DNA of 64,000 nucleotides from Sinohyriopsis cumingii. Taxonomy: Eukaryota > Mollusca > Bivalvia > Unionida > Unionidae. Shown piece by piece: positions 53,750 through 61,377 of the stretch. The notes beneath the pieces are model-generated. The model was not told where the DNA came from and did not search any database. It worked only from the letters and a program-made list of their open reading frames with translations. How positions within the stretch are numbered: position 1 is the first letter of the stretch; every line of letters starts with the position of its first letter. A program made the translations under genes and the position numbers. The stretch spans positions 34,690,901 to 34,754,900 of the forward strand of contig CM068835.1 in NCBI GenBank assembly GCA_028554795.2, given 5' to 3'.

Positions 53750-54090
53750 GGGACAATATAAGGACAAGGGGAATTTAACATGAGAAATACAGGACCAGCA
53801 CTCTGGCGTCAAGGGGAATTTAACATGGGGAATACAGGACCGGCACTTGGGGTACAATGGGAATTTAGCATGGGAAATACAGGACCGGCACTTGGGGGAC
53901 AATGTGAATTTAACATGGGAAATACAGGACCGACATTTGGGGGACAATGGGAATTTAGCATGGGAAATACAGGACCGGCACTTGGGGAACAATGGGAATT
54001 TAACATGGGAAATACAGGACCGTCACTTGGGGGACAATGGGAATTGAACATGGATGGGACTGTCGGGGGACAATGGGAATTGAACATGGG
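53750..54090. repeat. 45-bp tandem repeat array at the left end of the element
   Basis: About seven copies of a ~45-bp unit (gggacaatgggaatttaaca, then tgggaaatacaggaccggca, then cttgg) occur head to tail with point differences. Because 45 is a multiple of three, several frames stay open on both strands; these ORFs are artefacts. Related, more diverged units reappear at 54,620-54,835, placing the array within the same end region. Confidence 0.9.
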
Positions 54091-54167
54091 AGATTGATAT
54101 AACACAGACAATAGACAAACACTGATACAACACATTATAAAACAAAATTTGAGGAGGCAAGAAAGTC

Positions 54168-54197
54168 AATTCTTTTCGAGGCCTATGAGTGACCCTT
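54168..54197 (-). terminator. degenerate third copy of the histone-type 3' module
   Basis: The minus strand reads agggtcactcataggcctcg then aaaagaattg. It aligns with the 3' half of the stem, the ACCCA-like flank and the CTCGAAAAGA downstream element of the two better copies. The 5' half of the stem is absent, so it cannot fold. Similarity continues about 15 nt further (gactttcttgcc), indicating a shared origin. Confidence 0.45.
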
Positions 54198-54214
54198 ACA
54201 TTCACTTCACTTAT

Positions 54215-54605
54215 TATATACTATCCACACACGGAAAGGTGCCATAACTAACCCCATTATACTATCCACACGCCGAGAAGCAAAACCAAACTCAAAATAT
54301 ACTATCCACACATGGGGAGAAGCCATAACAAACCCCATAATCTACTATTCACACATGCAGAGACGCCAAATCAAACCCAAAATCTACCATCCACACACGC
54401 TAAGCAGCAAACTTAAACCTATACACTACTATCCCCACACGGGAAGCAGCAAAAACATGACCACAATCTACCATTCACACAGAAGGTAAGGTTAAATAAC
54501 CACACACTCTACTATCCACACAAACGTACCTGAGCTCTTACAAAACCAATAATCTACTATCCACACAAACGTACGTGAGCCCTTACGAAACCCAATAATC
54601 TACTA
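54215..54605. repeat. degenerate repeats of an 'actatccacac' unit
   Basis: About eight diverged units of roughly 50-60 bp share 'ctactatccacaca' followed by a variable stretch with 'cc(a)aatc'. No coding content. Confidence 0.75.
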
Positions 54606-54619
54606 TAGTAGTTAGGGGG

Positions 54620-54840
54620 GGCACCCTACGTACAATGGGAATTACCATTACAGGGACCCCTGGGACACTCTACGTACAATGGAAATTTAACATGGCGAAA
54701 AATCGTGGGTCACTCTACGTACAAGGGGAATTGAATATGGCGAAAAATCATGGGTCACTCTACGTACAAGGGGAATTTAACATGGGGAATAGAGTTTGGG
54801 CTTGTTTAGGGACAAGGGGAATTGAACATGGGATTTTTTT
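54620..54840. repeat. diverged units related to the 45-bp array
   Basis: Units with 'gggtcactctacgtacaagg' and 'ggaatttaacatggcgaaaa' repeat four to five times, resembling the 45-bp array at 53.75-54.09 kb. They are followed by a T/A homopolymer stretch (54,834-54,876). Confidence 0.75.
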
Positions 54841-54892
54841 ATGTTTTTTTTTAAAAAAAAATTATTTTAAAAAAAGGGGTAGGCAATTGAAA

Positions 54893-54935
54893 GGCTATCT
54901 CTTTTCGAGAAATATGGCTGGCCCTGAAAAGGGCC
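54893..54935 (-). terminator. histone-type mRNA 3' end: stem-loop plus purine-rich downstream element
   Basis: On the minus strand bases 54,935-54,920 read GGCCCTTTTCAGGGCC. This is a perfect 6-bp stem with a 4-base TTTC loop, identical to the metazoan replication-dependent histone stem-loop consensus. It is preceded by CCAAA and followed by AGCCA (canonical ACCCA). About 12 nt later comes CTCGAAAAGAGA, a purine-rich element of the kind that pairs with U7 snRNA. It starts 24 nt after the stop codon of the minus-strand basic ORF, the usual histone spacing. SLBP/U7 processing is inferred from sequence only. Confidence 0.8.
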
Positions 54936-54959
54936 TTTGGGTTTATGTTAATGTATTCA

Positions 54960-55193
54960 TTAACATAAAGGGCACCGCATTGGTCTTCTTCTTGTCCTTA
55001 GGCTGCGTCTCACTGTTGGCCCGTAAATCAGCACTCTTTTCAGGCATCCTTGTCTTTCAACATAGATCCTACGTATCCACAGACTGGTGTTTGTCCTGTG
55101 GACAACGGTCCACTTGGATCGGACATACATGAGCATGTCTGTCCTGAACATCATGGAAGACACAAGCGTAGAAGATTGCACATCGGTCCACAT
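54960..55193 (-). CDS. small Arg-rich basic protein of the element (unrecognised)
   Basis: This 77-codon ORF starts at the first ATG after a TATA-like box (cctataaata, minus strand, 55,249-55,238) with A at -3. It ends 24 nt before a histone-type stem-loop. The product has 14 Arg and 2 Lys against 3 acidic residues, concentrated in the C-terminal half (TVRRSLRTRRRPMR). I recognise no domain; it is not a core histone by sequence. An alternative 34-codon ORF in another frame (55,047-54,943, Lys-rich end KDKKKT) stops 7 nt before the stem-loop. Promoter-ORF-stem-loop order makes a real transcription unit likely; which frame is translated is uncertain. A basic packaging role is only a guess. Confidence 0.5.
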   Translation of the reverse strand: MWTDVQSSTLVSSMMFRTDMLMYVRSKWTVVHRTNTSLWIRRIYVERQGCLKRVLIYGPTVRRSLRTRRRPMRCPLC

Positions 55194-55412
55194 CTTGAAG
55201 CGACGAGAACAGGTGAATCAATGCAGTGAACTGCGCTTATTTATAGGTAGAGGTAGGATTGAAACGGATTGAGTTCATTCACCAATCCGAACACGCGTTA
55301 CAAAATTCAGTCAGCCCGCATCCAATCCGAAGAGAGCAGTCTGTGACGTCACGTAGTCTATATAGATTCGCTAGCGCTTGTGTGCAGTCAATCTATGCGA
55401 CAGTGATTCAAC
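55194..55412. promoter_or_regulatory. divergent histone-like promoter (CCAAT, CRE, two TATA boxes)
   Basis: 219 bp separate the two divergent start codons. For the plus gene a TATA-like tctatataga sits at 55,357-55,366, 48 nt before the ATG, with a perfect CRE palindrome TGACGTCA at 55,344-55,351. For the minus gene cctataaata lies at 55,249-55,238. CCAAT boxes occur twice (ccaatccga near 55,281 and 55,322). Short divergent CCAAT/CRE/TATA spacers are typical of metazoan H2A-H2B pairs. The S-phase implication is inference. Confidence 0.7.
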
Positions 55413-55988
55413 ATGACGGAAATTCAGAAAACGATCCATTGGGGTGCACCAACAGGGGAGACTGCCCAAGGGAACCCGGACTTACTTTCAGAAGAGGTGA
55501 ATTGGGATTTTGTGGATTTTCTCTCCTCGCAAGAATTTGTTCCGGAACCTGCTTTACCTTCTTCATTACCGCAAGTGGAGAATTTTAGACAGAGACAGAA
55601 AGAAGAATTGGAGAAATTTATACAACGACAAAAGGAAGCGGAACAAGCTTTTCTCCTACAGCAACAGCAGCAAGAAGAAGAGGTAAGAAAAAAACAACAG
55701 CAACAACAGCAAGAAGAAGTAGCAGCAAAGAAACAAGAGGGTGAAAATCAAACGGTCACGGTACTGTTGGACATTTTAGCGGAGTTAAGAAGTCTGAAAC
55801 AAATGTATCAGACTTCTTTATTACGACCGAAGAGAATACGACCTTCCCGAGCGAAACACGTTAACCCTGTGACTAAGCCTACCGTACCACCCTTAGTGAT
55901 TTCAACCCAATCATCGTCAACATTACGTAGTCCAGAAGTAGGCCTTGGCCGTGGCAAAGGCTTAAGGCAGTTAAAGTTGATTGCTTAA
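55413..55988 (+). CDS. Q-rich coiled-coil protein of the element (unrecognised)
   Basis: The 191-residue ORF starts at an ATG 48 nt after a TATA box. The N-terminal 50 residues are acidic and aromatic (EEVNWDFVDFLSSQEF). Residues about 55-115 form a charged/Gln-rich coiled coil with CAG/CAA-coded runs (QQQQQEEEVRKKQQQQQQEE). A Leu-rich heptad segment follows (VTVLLDILAELRSLKQMY), then a basic Pro-rich tail (RPKRIRPSRAK). I recognise no family. It is followed 28 nt after the stop by a histone-type stem-loop. An acidic N-terminus, oligomerisation segment and basic tail would fit a DNA-binding regulator or a scaffold, but that is inference. Confidence 0.65.
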   Translation: MTEIQKTIHWGAPTGETAQGNPDLLSEEVNWDFVDFLSSQEFVPEPALPSSLPQVENFRQRQKEELEKFIQRQKEAEQAFLLQQQQQEEEVRKKQQQQQQEEVAAKKQEGENQTVTVLLDILAELRSLKQMYQTSLLRPKRIRPSRAKHVNPVTKPTVPPLVISTQSSSTLRSPEVGLGRGKGLRQLKLIA

Positions 55989-56015
55989 ACTCACCCCTAC
56001 ACCGTAAAGAAAAAA

Positions 56016-56056
56016 TACCCTTTTCAGGGCCACCCACATTTCTCGAAAAGAAATAC
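56016..56056 (+). terminator. histone-type mRNA 3' end (second copy, weakened stem)
   Basis: Bases 56,016-56,031 read TACCCTTTTCAGGGCC. The loop and the four upper base pairs match the histone stem-loop; the two basal G:C pairs are lost because GG became TA. The 3' flank is the canonical ACCCA, followed by CTCGAAAAGAAA, the likely U7-pairing purine element, at the usual distance. It begins 28 nt after the stop of the Q-rich ORF. It is clearly homologous to the minus-strand copy at 54.9 kb, including about 15 nt past the purine element. Confidence 0.72.
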
Positions 56057-56191
56057 AATTTCAATTTGCCAATAACTCAAAAAAAAAAAAACACCCATTT
56101 TACCCTTATAGTACGTTTGTGTGTATGAGTGCGTGAGTGTAGCTTCTTATTTTAAAATCAAAACTCAAAGACATTTACCTTGTATCATTAA

Positions 56192-56197
56192 TTTATT
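56192..56197 (-). promoter_or_regulatory. poly(A) signal for the CCHC gene
   Basis: AATAAA on the minus strand lies about 90 nt downstream of the stop of the zinc-knuckle ORF. This gene therefore appears to use conventional polyadenylation, unlike its left neighbours. Confidence 0.55.
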
Positions 56198-56282
56198 CTT
56201 TTCTCCATTTTTTACAATCCAATTCACAATTCACAACACAACACTTTAATTAAAAGTTCATTGACTTCTTCTTTCTCCTTGT

Positions 56283-56765
56283 TTAGTCTCTCTGTTTTTT
56301 GAATTTCTTCACCGTCTTTTCCTCTTCTTTCTCCTCATTTTCTTTCCTTCTTCTTTTCTTCTCCTGTTTCTTTGCCTCTTGTAAATAGAATTGTCTTCTT
56401 TCTTCCTCTTCTTCCTCTGAAGAATCCCTCTCTTCCTCTGAAGAATCCCTCTCTTCTTCTGAAGAATTCCTCTTTTCTTCTGATTCCTCTTGTTTCTTTT
56501 TTGGGCAATCTGGAGACCAATGTCCTTTTTCTTTACAATAATAACAGGTATCTTTACTTTTGTCTTTTTTAGCCCTTGTTTTTTTTCTTTTTTGACGGTC
56601 TGGACACTCTGAAGACCAATGCCCTTTCTTCTGACAGATATAGCTAGTATCTTGACTTTTATCTCGAAAGGAAGGAGAGTAGTCCGTCGGCTGGTCTGAA
56701 GAGAATTTTCTAATGACCCCTCGCAAAGCTCTGACGAAACGTTCGATTTGGTTAGTCTCTTCCAT
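56283..56765 (-). CDS. CCHC zinc-knuckle protein with acidic/basic C-terminus
   Basis: The first ATG in frame is at 56,765 (160 residues); the open frame extends upstream without a start. Two knuckles are visible: a first one reading SYICQKKGHWSSEC, in which the first Cys is Ser, and a canonical C-x2-C-x4-H-x4-C (CYYCKEKGHWSPDC). The rest is Ser/Glu repeats (SSEEERD three times) and a Lys/Arg/Glu-rich tail. A TATA box (tatataaaagg, minus) lies at 56,828-56,819, about 55 nt upstream. CCHC knuckles bind single-stranded nucleic acid; such proteins are common in retroelement Gag, but no capsid or RT accompanies this one and it shares a divergent promoter with the polymerase, so it belongs to the element. 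Its function is unknown. Confidence 0.7.
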   Translation of the reverse strand: MEETNQIERFVRALRGVIRKFSSDQPTDYSPSFRDKSQDTSYICQKKGHWSSECPDRQKRKKTRAKKDKSKDTCYYCKEKGHWSPDCPKKKQEESEEKRNSSEEERDSSEEERDSSEEEEEERRQFYLQEAKKQEKKRRRKENEEKEEEKTVKKFKKQRD

Positions 56766-56899
56766 CGTTGTGCTCGGATTGAGAGTGAAATGAATAGTGA
56801 AAGGACAAGACACACACCCTTTTATATACGCTGGTCTGCCATGACTATAAATTAGTTTATGGTGTTTACACTTGAGTCATTTGACGTTTTGCACTCAAG
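56766..56899. promoter_or_regulatory. divergent promoter between CCHC gene and polymerase
   Basis: Two opposed TATA boxes lie within 134 bp: minus-strand tatataaaa at 56,828-56,820 and plus-strand TATAAAT at 56,846-56,852. The plus TATA is 48 nt upstream of the first plus-strand ATG (56,900). This is the second head-to-head promoter of the element. Confidence 0.65.
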
Positions 56900-57019
56900 A
56901 TGAAACGATCCCATTCATTCGAGAAGAAAGAAGAAGAAAGTAAGAGGCAGAAACGTGATCTATCGCCAGAGCTGAAATCTTGGTACAAATTCATGCCAGT
57001 GATTTTGAAGAGGACATGA
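56900..57019 (+). CDS. short upstream ORF overlapping the polymerase start (ATGA)
   Basis: The first ATG after the TATA box opens a 39-codon frame (MKRSHSFEKKEEESKRQKRD..). Its TGA at 57,017-57,019 overlaps the polymerase frame's ATG at 57,016. It may be a real upstream ORF, or the true polymerase N-terminus separated by a frameshift near 56,990-57,010; the Lys/Glu-rich composition fits either. Confidence 0.45.
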   Translation: MKRSHSFEKKEEESKRQKRDLSPELKSWYKFMPVILKRT

Positions 57020-60000
57020 GTGAACCAGAATTTGAAACCTCTAAACCAAGTTCGTCACCCTTAGTCAACCCTGAAAAATACTATTCCTTTCGAGAGACGG
57101 AAAAGCGCTCCTCTAGAAAATTTAGAACCACGGCTTACACCTACACGGTGAAGTTTAAAGATTTCAAGGCCGACGTACCACTGGAGAAAGCAGAAGGGTT
57201 TATCACCGAGATGTGGGATTCTTTGCTCACCGCACTCAAGCGACAATGTCAACCCAAAGAAGACGATCGCTTGACATTATCCATAGATCACGACGGTTTG
57301 AAATCCCCTGTTTGGATCGAGTTTAGCAGACCCGCAGAACTAACCCCTTCCAAAATCATGGACAAGATTCAACACGTACAACAATCTAATGACCAGTTTG
57401 ACATCACCGATGGTAAAGCCACGCTGAAAATGGCTCACGTCTCTCTTCCTCAAGGGACTGGACGCAAAAAGATGTTATTGGTGGACGACCTTCGCAACAC
57501 CAAAACAAGTCTCGTCCGAATTAACAACCCTCAAGACCAGATGTGTTTAGCTCGAGCCATCGTGGTGGGACGAACCTATGCCAACAAAAACGACACGGTA
57601 GAATGGAAAAGAACCTGGAACACTATTCAACGTTCCTATCGACCCAAACAACGAAACGAAGCAGAACTTCTGTTACAACAAGCCGGACTGTCCAAAGACA
57701 CACCCTGTGGCATTCCTGAGATGCAAAAATTGCAAGATGCCCTAGCTCCACGCTGCACCTTGAAAGTACACCCTCAAGAAATGCCTGGGTCTCTGTTGTT
57801 TCGAGGCCAAGATTTTAAGGACGGAAAATACATTCACCTTTATCATCACGATGAACATTTCGATACCATTACCAGTATCACTGGATTCCTGGGATATGCT
57901 TATTATTGTGAGAAATGTGATTATGGTTATAACAATAATCACATTTCTCACAATAATAAGCATATCCCAGGAATCCAGTGATACTGGTAATGGTATCGAA
58001 ATGTTCATCGTGATGATAAAGGTGAATGTATTTTCCGTCCTTAAAATCTTGGCCTCGAAACAACAGAGACCCAGGCATTTCTTGAGGGTGTACTTTCAAG
58101 GTGCAGCGTGGAGCTAGGGCATCTTGCAATTTTTGCATCTCAGGAATGCCACAGGGTGTGTCTTTGGACATTGTGGATGGAAATGTCCAGGATGTTTGGC
58201 CTCTCCCCCCTGTCTGAGCGAAGGACCAGTGCCTTGTTCAACTTGTCAGCGCACGTTTGTCAGTCCTACCTGTTACCAACAACATCTGAAAACACAAGGT
58301 TCACAGAAGAAATGTGCTTGTCAACTGCTGAGATTGTGCCCTACGTGTGGACAAGGCATACTTACCAATAAGGCCAAGGGACACGTATGTCGAGGAAAGA
58401 AAAAATGTCACATTTGTCACCACATCGTGGACTTGGAACACCAATGCTACGTGCAAAAATACCAACCCCCACCAGGGAAAGAGGACGGTCACAAGAAGAA
58501 AGGCAATTTCATCTTTTTCGATTTCGAATGCATGCAAGAGACCGGCATTCACATTCCTAATTTCTGCGTGGCTCATCGAGCGTGCGAGAAGTGCATTCAA
58601 GAACCTATCTTCAGTCATTGCCCTCACTGCAGCAAGATTCCTGGAGGGCGTGAAAAAATCTTTCGGGAACCGAACACGTTAGCCGATTTTGCCCAATGGG
58701 TTTTAGACCCCGTCGACAAGACGTGGAGCCAAGAGGACATCGAACGTTACGGAGATTGTCATCGTCATGCCACGGTGATGGCTCACAATTTCTCCGGATA
58801 CGATGGACAGTTTCTTCTCAGATACTATACGGAACAAGGCACCGAACGTCCTAAAGTCACTTTGAACGGAGCCAAAATCATTTTCATGCAAGTGGGACAA
58901 GTACAGTTTAAAGATTCGATGAGCTATTTGGCCATGCCTTTGAGTCGAATGCCTAAAACGTTTGGAATGACAGAAATGGCTAAAGGGTACTTTCCAAAAT
59001 TTTTCAATACGGAAGCCAATCAACACGCCGTTCTACCCCATTTACCCGAGGCTCACTATTACGACCCTGACAACATGCGTACCGAACAACGAGAAGCTTT
59101 CTACGCTTGGTACCAGGCTCATGCCTCTGACCCTTTCGACTTTCAGGAAGAAATGTTAAAGTATTGTCGTTCCGACGTGGACATTTTACGACGTTCCTGT
59201 GGAAAATTTCGAGAACTGTTCATGGAACACGGAGGGGTCGATCCTTTGAAAGAAGCTTGCACCATTGCCAAAGCGTGTTCCTTAGTGTACCGCCAACGAT
59301 TCATGCCTGAAAACACCGTGGCTGTCATCAGTCCTCAAACGACCCACTATGTCAAGCGTCAATACTCGGTCAAAGCCCTACGTTGGTTACATTACTTGTG
59401 CGACAAGGAAGATCAATGGATTCAGCATGCCCGCAACGGAGGAGGCGAAAAGACCATCGGAACGTATTCGGTCGATGGCTGGGACTTAGAAAACCCCAAG
59501 ATCGTGCACGAGTTTAACGGCTGCTTATTTCACGGATGTCCCGTCTGCTACCCTGACCGTGACACTAAAAATCAGTTTTTACAACGGACCATGGAAGACT
59601 TGTACCAGGACACATGTCAGCGGCGCCTAAATTTAGAACAGCAAGGATACCAAGTGGTGGAAATGTGGGAACACGAGTACGATCACCGTATGAAAACCGA
59701 TCCCGAGTTTAAAAGCCTCGTGGAAAGTTACCAGTTCATGGACCCGCTGAACCCGAGGGATAGTTTGTACGGAGGAAGGACCAATGCCACCTGTTTGCTG
59801 TACCAAGCCGACGAAGAGAAAGGAGAAGAAATCAAATATTTGGACGTGTGTTCGCTGTATCCCTACGTGTGCAAATATTGTCGTTTTCCCGTAGGGCACC
59901 CGCAATTGCTGACGGAACACATCGACCTGAAAAACATTCGACAATACGAAGGCTTGATCAAGTGCAAAGTTTTGCCTCCCACGAACCTATACCATCCCGT

Positions 60001-60486
60001 CTTACCTCACCATTGTCAAGGCAAACTGATGTTTCCCTTGTGCCGTACTTGTGCCGAAACGTGCAACCAAGACCAACCTTGTCAGCACAGCCAGGAAGAG
60101 CAGGCCTTGACGGGAACCTGGGTCAGCGTAGAATTGTTCAAAGCTCTGGACATGGGATACCAACTGTTAGAAGTGTACGAAATTTGTCACTTTCCTAAGA
60201 CACAACAATACCACAAGGGTGACCCTACTCAGAAAGGCATTTTCGCCGACTACGTGGATGCCTTTTTGAAACTGAAGCAAGAAGCCAGCGGCTATCCTTC
60301 CTGGTGTCACACTCCCGAAGACCAAATAAAACTCAAAGAGAAATACTACGAACAAGAAGGCATCACTTTAGACCACATCGAGAAAAACGAAGGCAGGCGA
60401 TCGTTTGCCAAAGTGATGTTAAATTGCTTGTGGGGTAAAATGGCACAACGACCGTGTTTACCCAAGACGGAATATTTGACACAACC
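57016..60486 (+). pseudogene. family B DNA polymerase of Polinton/adintovirus type, broken
   Basis: The N-terminal domain (57,016-57,930) is followed by a Cys-rich region (58,180-58,470). The exonuclease follows, with FFDFECM (Exo I, about 58,515), AHNFSGYDGQF (Exo II, about 58,785) and YCRSDVDIL (Exo III, about 59,160), then motif A YLDVCSLYPYV (about 59,840) and motif B FAKVMLNCLWG (about 60,405). The domain order is that of protein-primed polymerases of Polintons. Two lesions: an inverted duplication at 57,930-58,170 breaks the frame, and the coding similarity ends at ..PKTEYLTQP near 60,486, so motif C (Y-DTDS) and the C-terminal part are missing. The segments on either side of the inverted duplication are in the same phase when its 241 nt are discounted. 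The gene cannot make an active enzyme. Confidence 0.88.
57689..58170. repeat. near-perfect 241-bp-arm palindrome inside the polymerase
   Basis: Bases 57,689-57,929 and 57,930-58,170 are inverted copies with no spacer. The one difference I find is at 57,925 versus 57,934. The left arm is genuine polymerase sequence; the right arm is its inverted duplicate. It produces mirror-image ORFs on both strands. Either a recent fold-back replication event or an assembly or library artefact can explain it. Confidence 0.95.
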
Positions 60487-60506
60487 TTCGTCACGTTCTT
60501 CGGAAA

Positions 60507-60644
60507 ATGGTTCAAAAGAAAATTCCCATTCGTCAAAAAAAGAAGATGTTGGTCCAACGTGGAGGCATTTTGCCTCTCTTGTTAGGCCCCATACTGAAAG
60601 GAGTCTTGGGAACCATGTTGGGAGGACTGGTGGGAGCAAGATAA
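60507..60644 (+). CDS. small hydrophobic core-peptide-like protein (45 aa)
   Basis: This short ORF, in a different frame from the polymerase remnant, has a basic N-terminus (KKIPIRQKKK) followed by a QRGGILPLLLGPILKGVLGT segment that is hydrophobic and Gly-rich. Small proteins with a basic head and a GG-[IF]-LP hydrophobic stretch are found in adenovirus/adintovirus/Polinton genomes, where a virion core-peptide or membrane-active role is proposed. Position just before the coiled-coil gene supports this. It is intact from ATG to TAA. The similarity call is from motif memory only. Confidence 0.6.
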   Translation: MVQKKIPIRQKKKMLVQRGGILPLLLGPILKGVLGTMLGGLVGAR

Positions 60645-60693
60645 AAAGGCCTTCGGAAGTCCCAAGATCTCAGAATTGACCCCTGACAACCCC

Positions 60694-61344
60694 ATGGAAG
60701 GACGAAAACTAGCTTTAGTGCCTTACAAACGATGGATGGAATACCATCGGTGGCAAGAACAACGCACCCCGCATTTACCTCCCAATCCCAATTTGAGCGA
60801 GATGTCCCAGTTACAACACGAATTGCAGTCCTTGATGGATCGCCAAGATTTGTCCGAAACAGAAAAATCGCAAAAGTACGGTCAACTCTTGCAACGACTG
60901 CAACTCTTTCACCAGAAAGCTTTAGACGAAACAGCTCTACCCACTCTGAAAGATTTTAAGACCTTGATGAAAAGTCCAGCACCATCACCAGTACCAGTAC
61001 CAGTACCACCAGTACCAGTGACCAAGACAGAAAAAGGAAAAGAAGAAGAAGAAGAAGGGTTTCAAACTCCACCAGAAAAAGTACGCAAGTTAACAACACC
61101 ACCTACCTCCAGAATTGGATGGATTAAAAAGATGATGGCCACCCCTTCTTCATCACAAGAGAAAAAGAAAGTGAAGACAGAAGTGAAGACAGAAGTGAAA
61201 CAAGAACCGATATCCCCCGCTCAGACATCCTCCTCCTCCTTCTCTTCAACACCTATTGCCGGTCGCACACGCAAAGCATTGCAATCCAAGAAAATACCCC
61301 AAGAGAAAAAGAGTAGCCTCTTCCACGAGTGGGTGCCTTATTAA
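60694..61344 (+). CDS. coiled-coil protein with LVPYKRW N-terminal motif
   Basis: The first ATG in frame is at 60,694 (216 residues). The N-terminus reads MEGRKLALVPYKRWMEYHRW, followed by a helical segment (about residues 35-85) predicted as coiled coil. A Pro/Val repeat (SPVPVPVPPVPV), an acidic patch (EEEEEGFQTPP) and a Lys/Ser/Thr-rich tail with VKTEVKTEVKQE follow, ending LFHEWVPY. Many invertebrate Polinton-type elements carry a protein of this layout between a GG-LP peptide and the integrase; its function is unknown, with capsid scaffold or regulator both possible. The frame is intact. Confidence 0.65.
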   Translation: MEGRKLALVPYKRWMEYHRWQEQRTPHLPPNPNLSEMSQLQHELQSLMDRQDLSETEKSQKYGQLLQRLQLFHQKALDETALPTLKDFKTLMKSPAPSPVPVPVPPVPVTKTEKGKEEEEEGFQTPPEKVRKLTTPPTSRIGWIKKMMATPSSSQEKKKVKTEVKTEVKQEPISPAQTSSSSFSSTPIAGRTRKALQSKKIPQEKKSSLFHEWVPY

Positions 61345-61377
61345 CACACCAACCAACACAAAAAAATAAAAAAAAAA

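Noticed and set aside
53678-54205. Several ~100-aa repetitive ORFs on both strands
   Set aside because: They are translations of a 45-bp tandem repeat, which is a multiple of three and therefore stays open in many frames.
54960-55193. Idea that the minus-strand basic ORF is a decayed core histone
   Set aside because: No frame shows a histone-fold sequence (H2A, H2B, H3 or H4), despite histone-like promoter and 3' signals.
57742-58171. Minus-strand and plus-strand ORFs with identical sequence around 57.7-58.2 kb
   Set aside because: They are mirror images produced by the palindrome in the polymerase gene, not separate genes.
58301-60639. Minus-strand ORFs of 60-108 aa across the polymerase gene
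   Set aside because: Antisense shadows of the polymerase coding frame.
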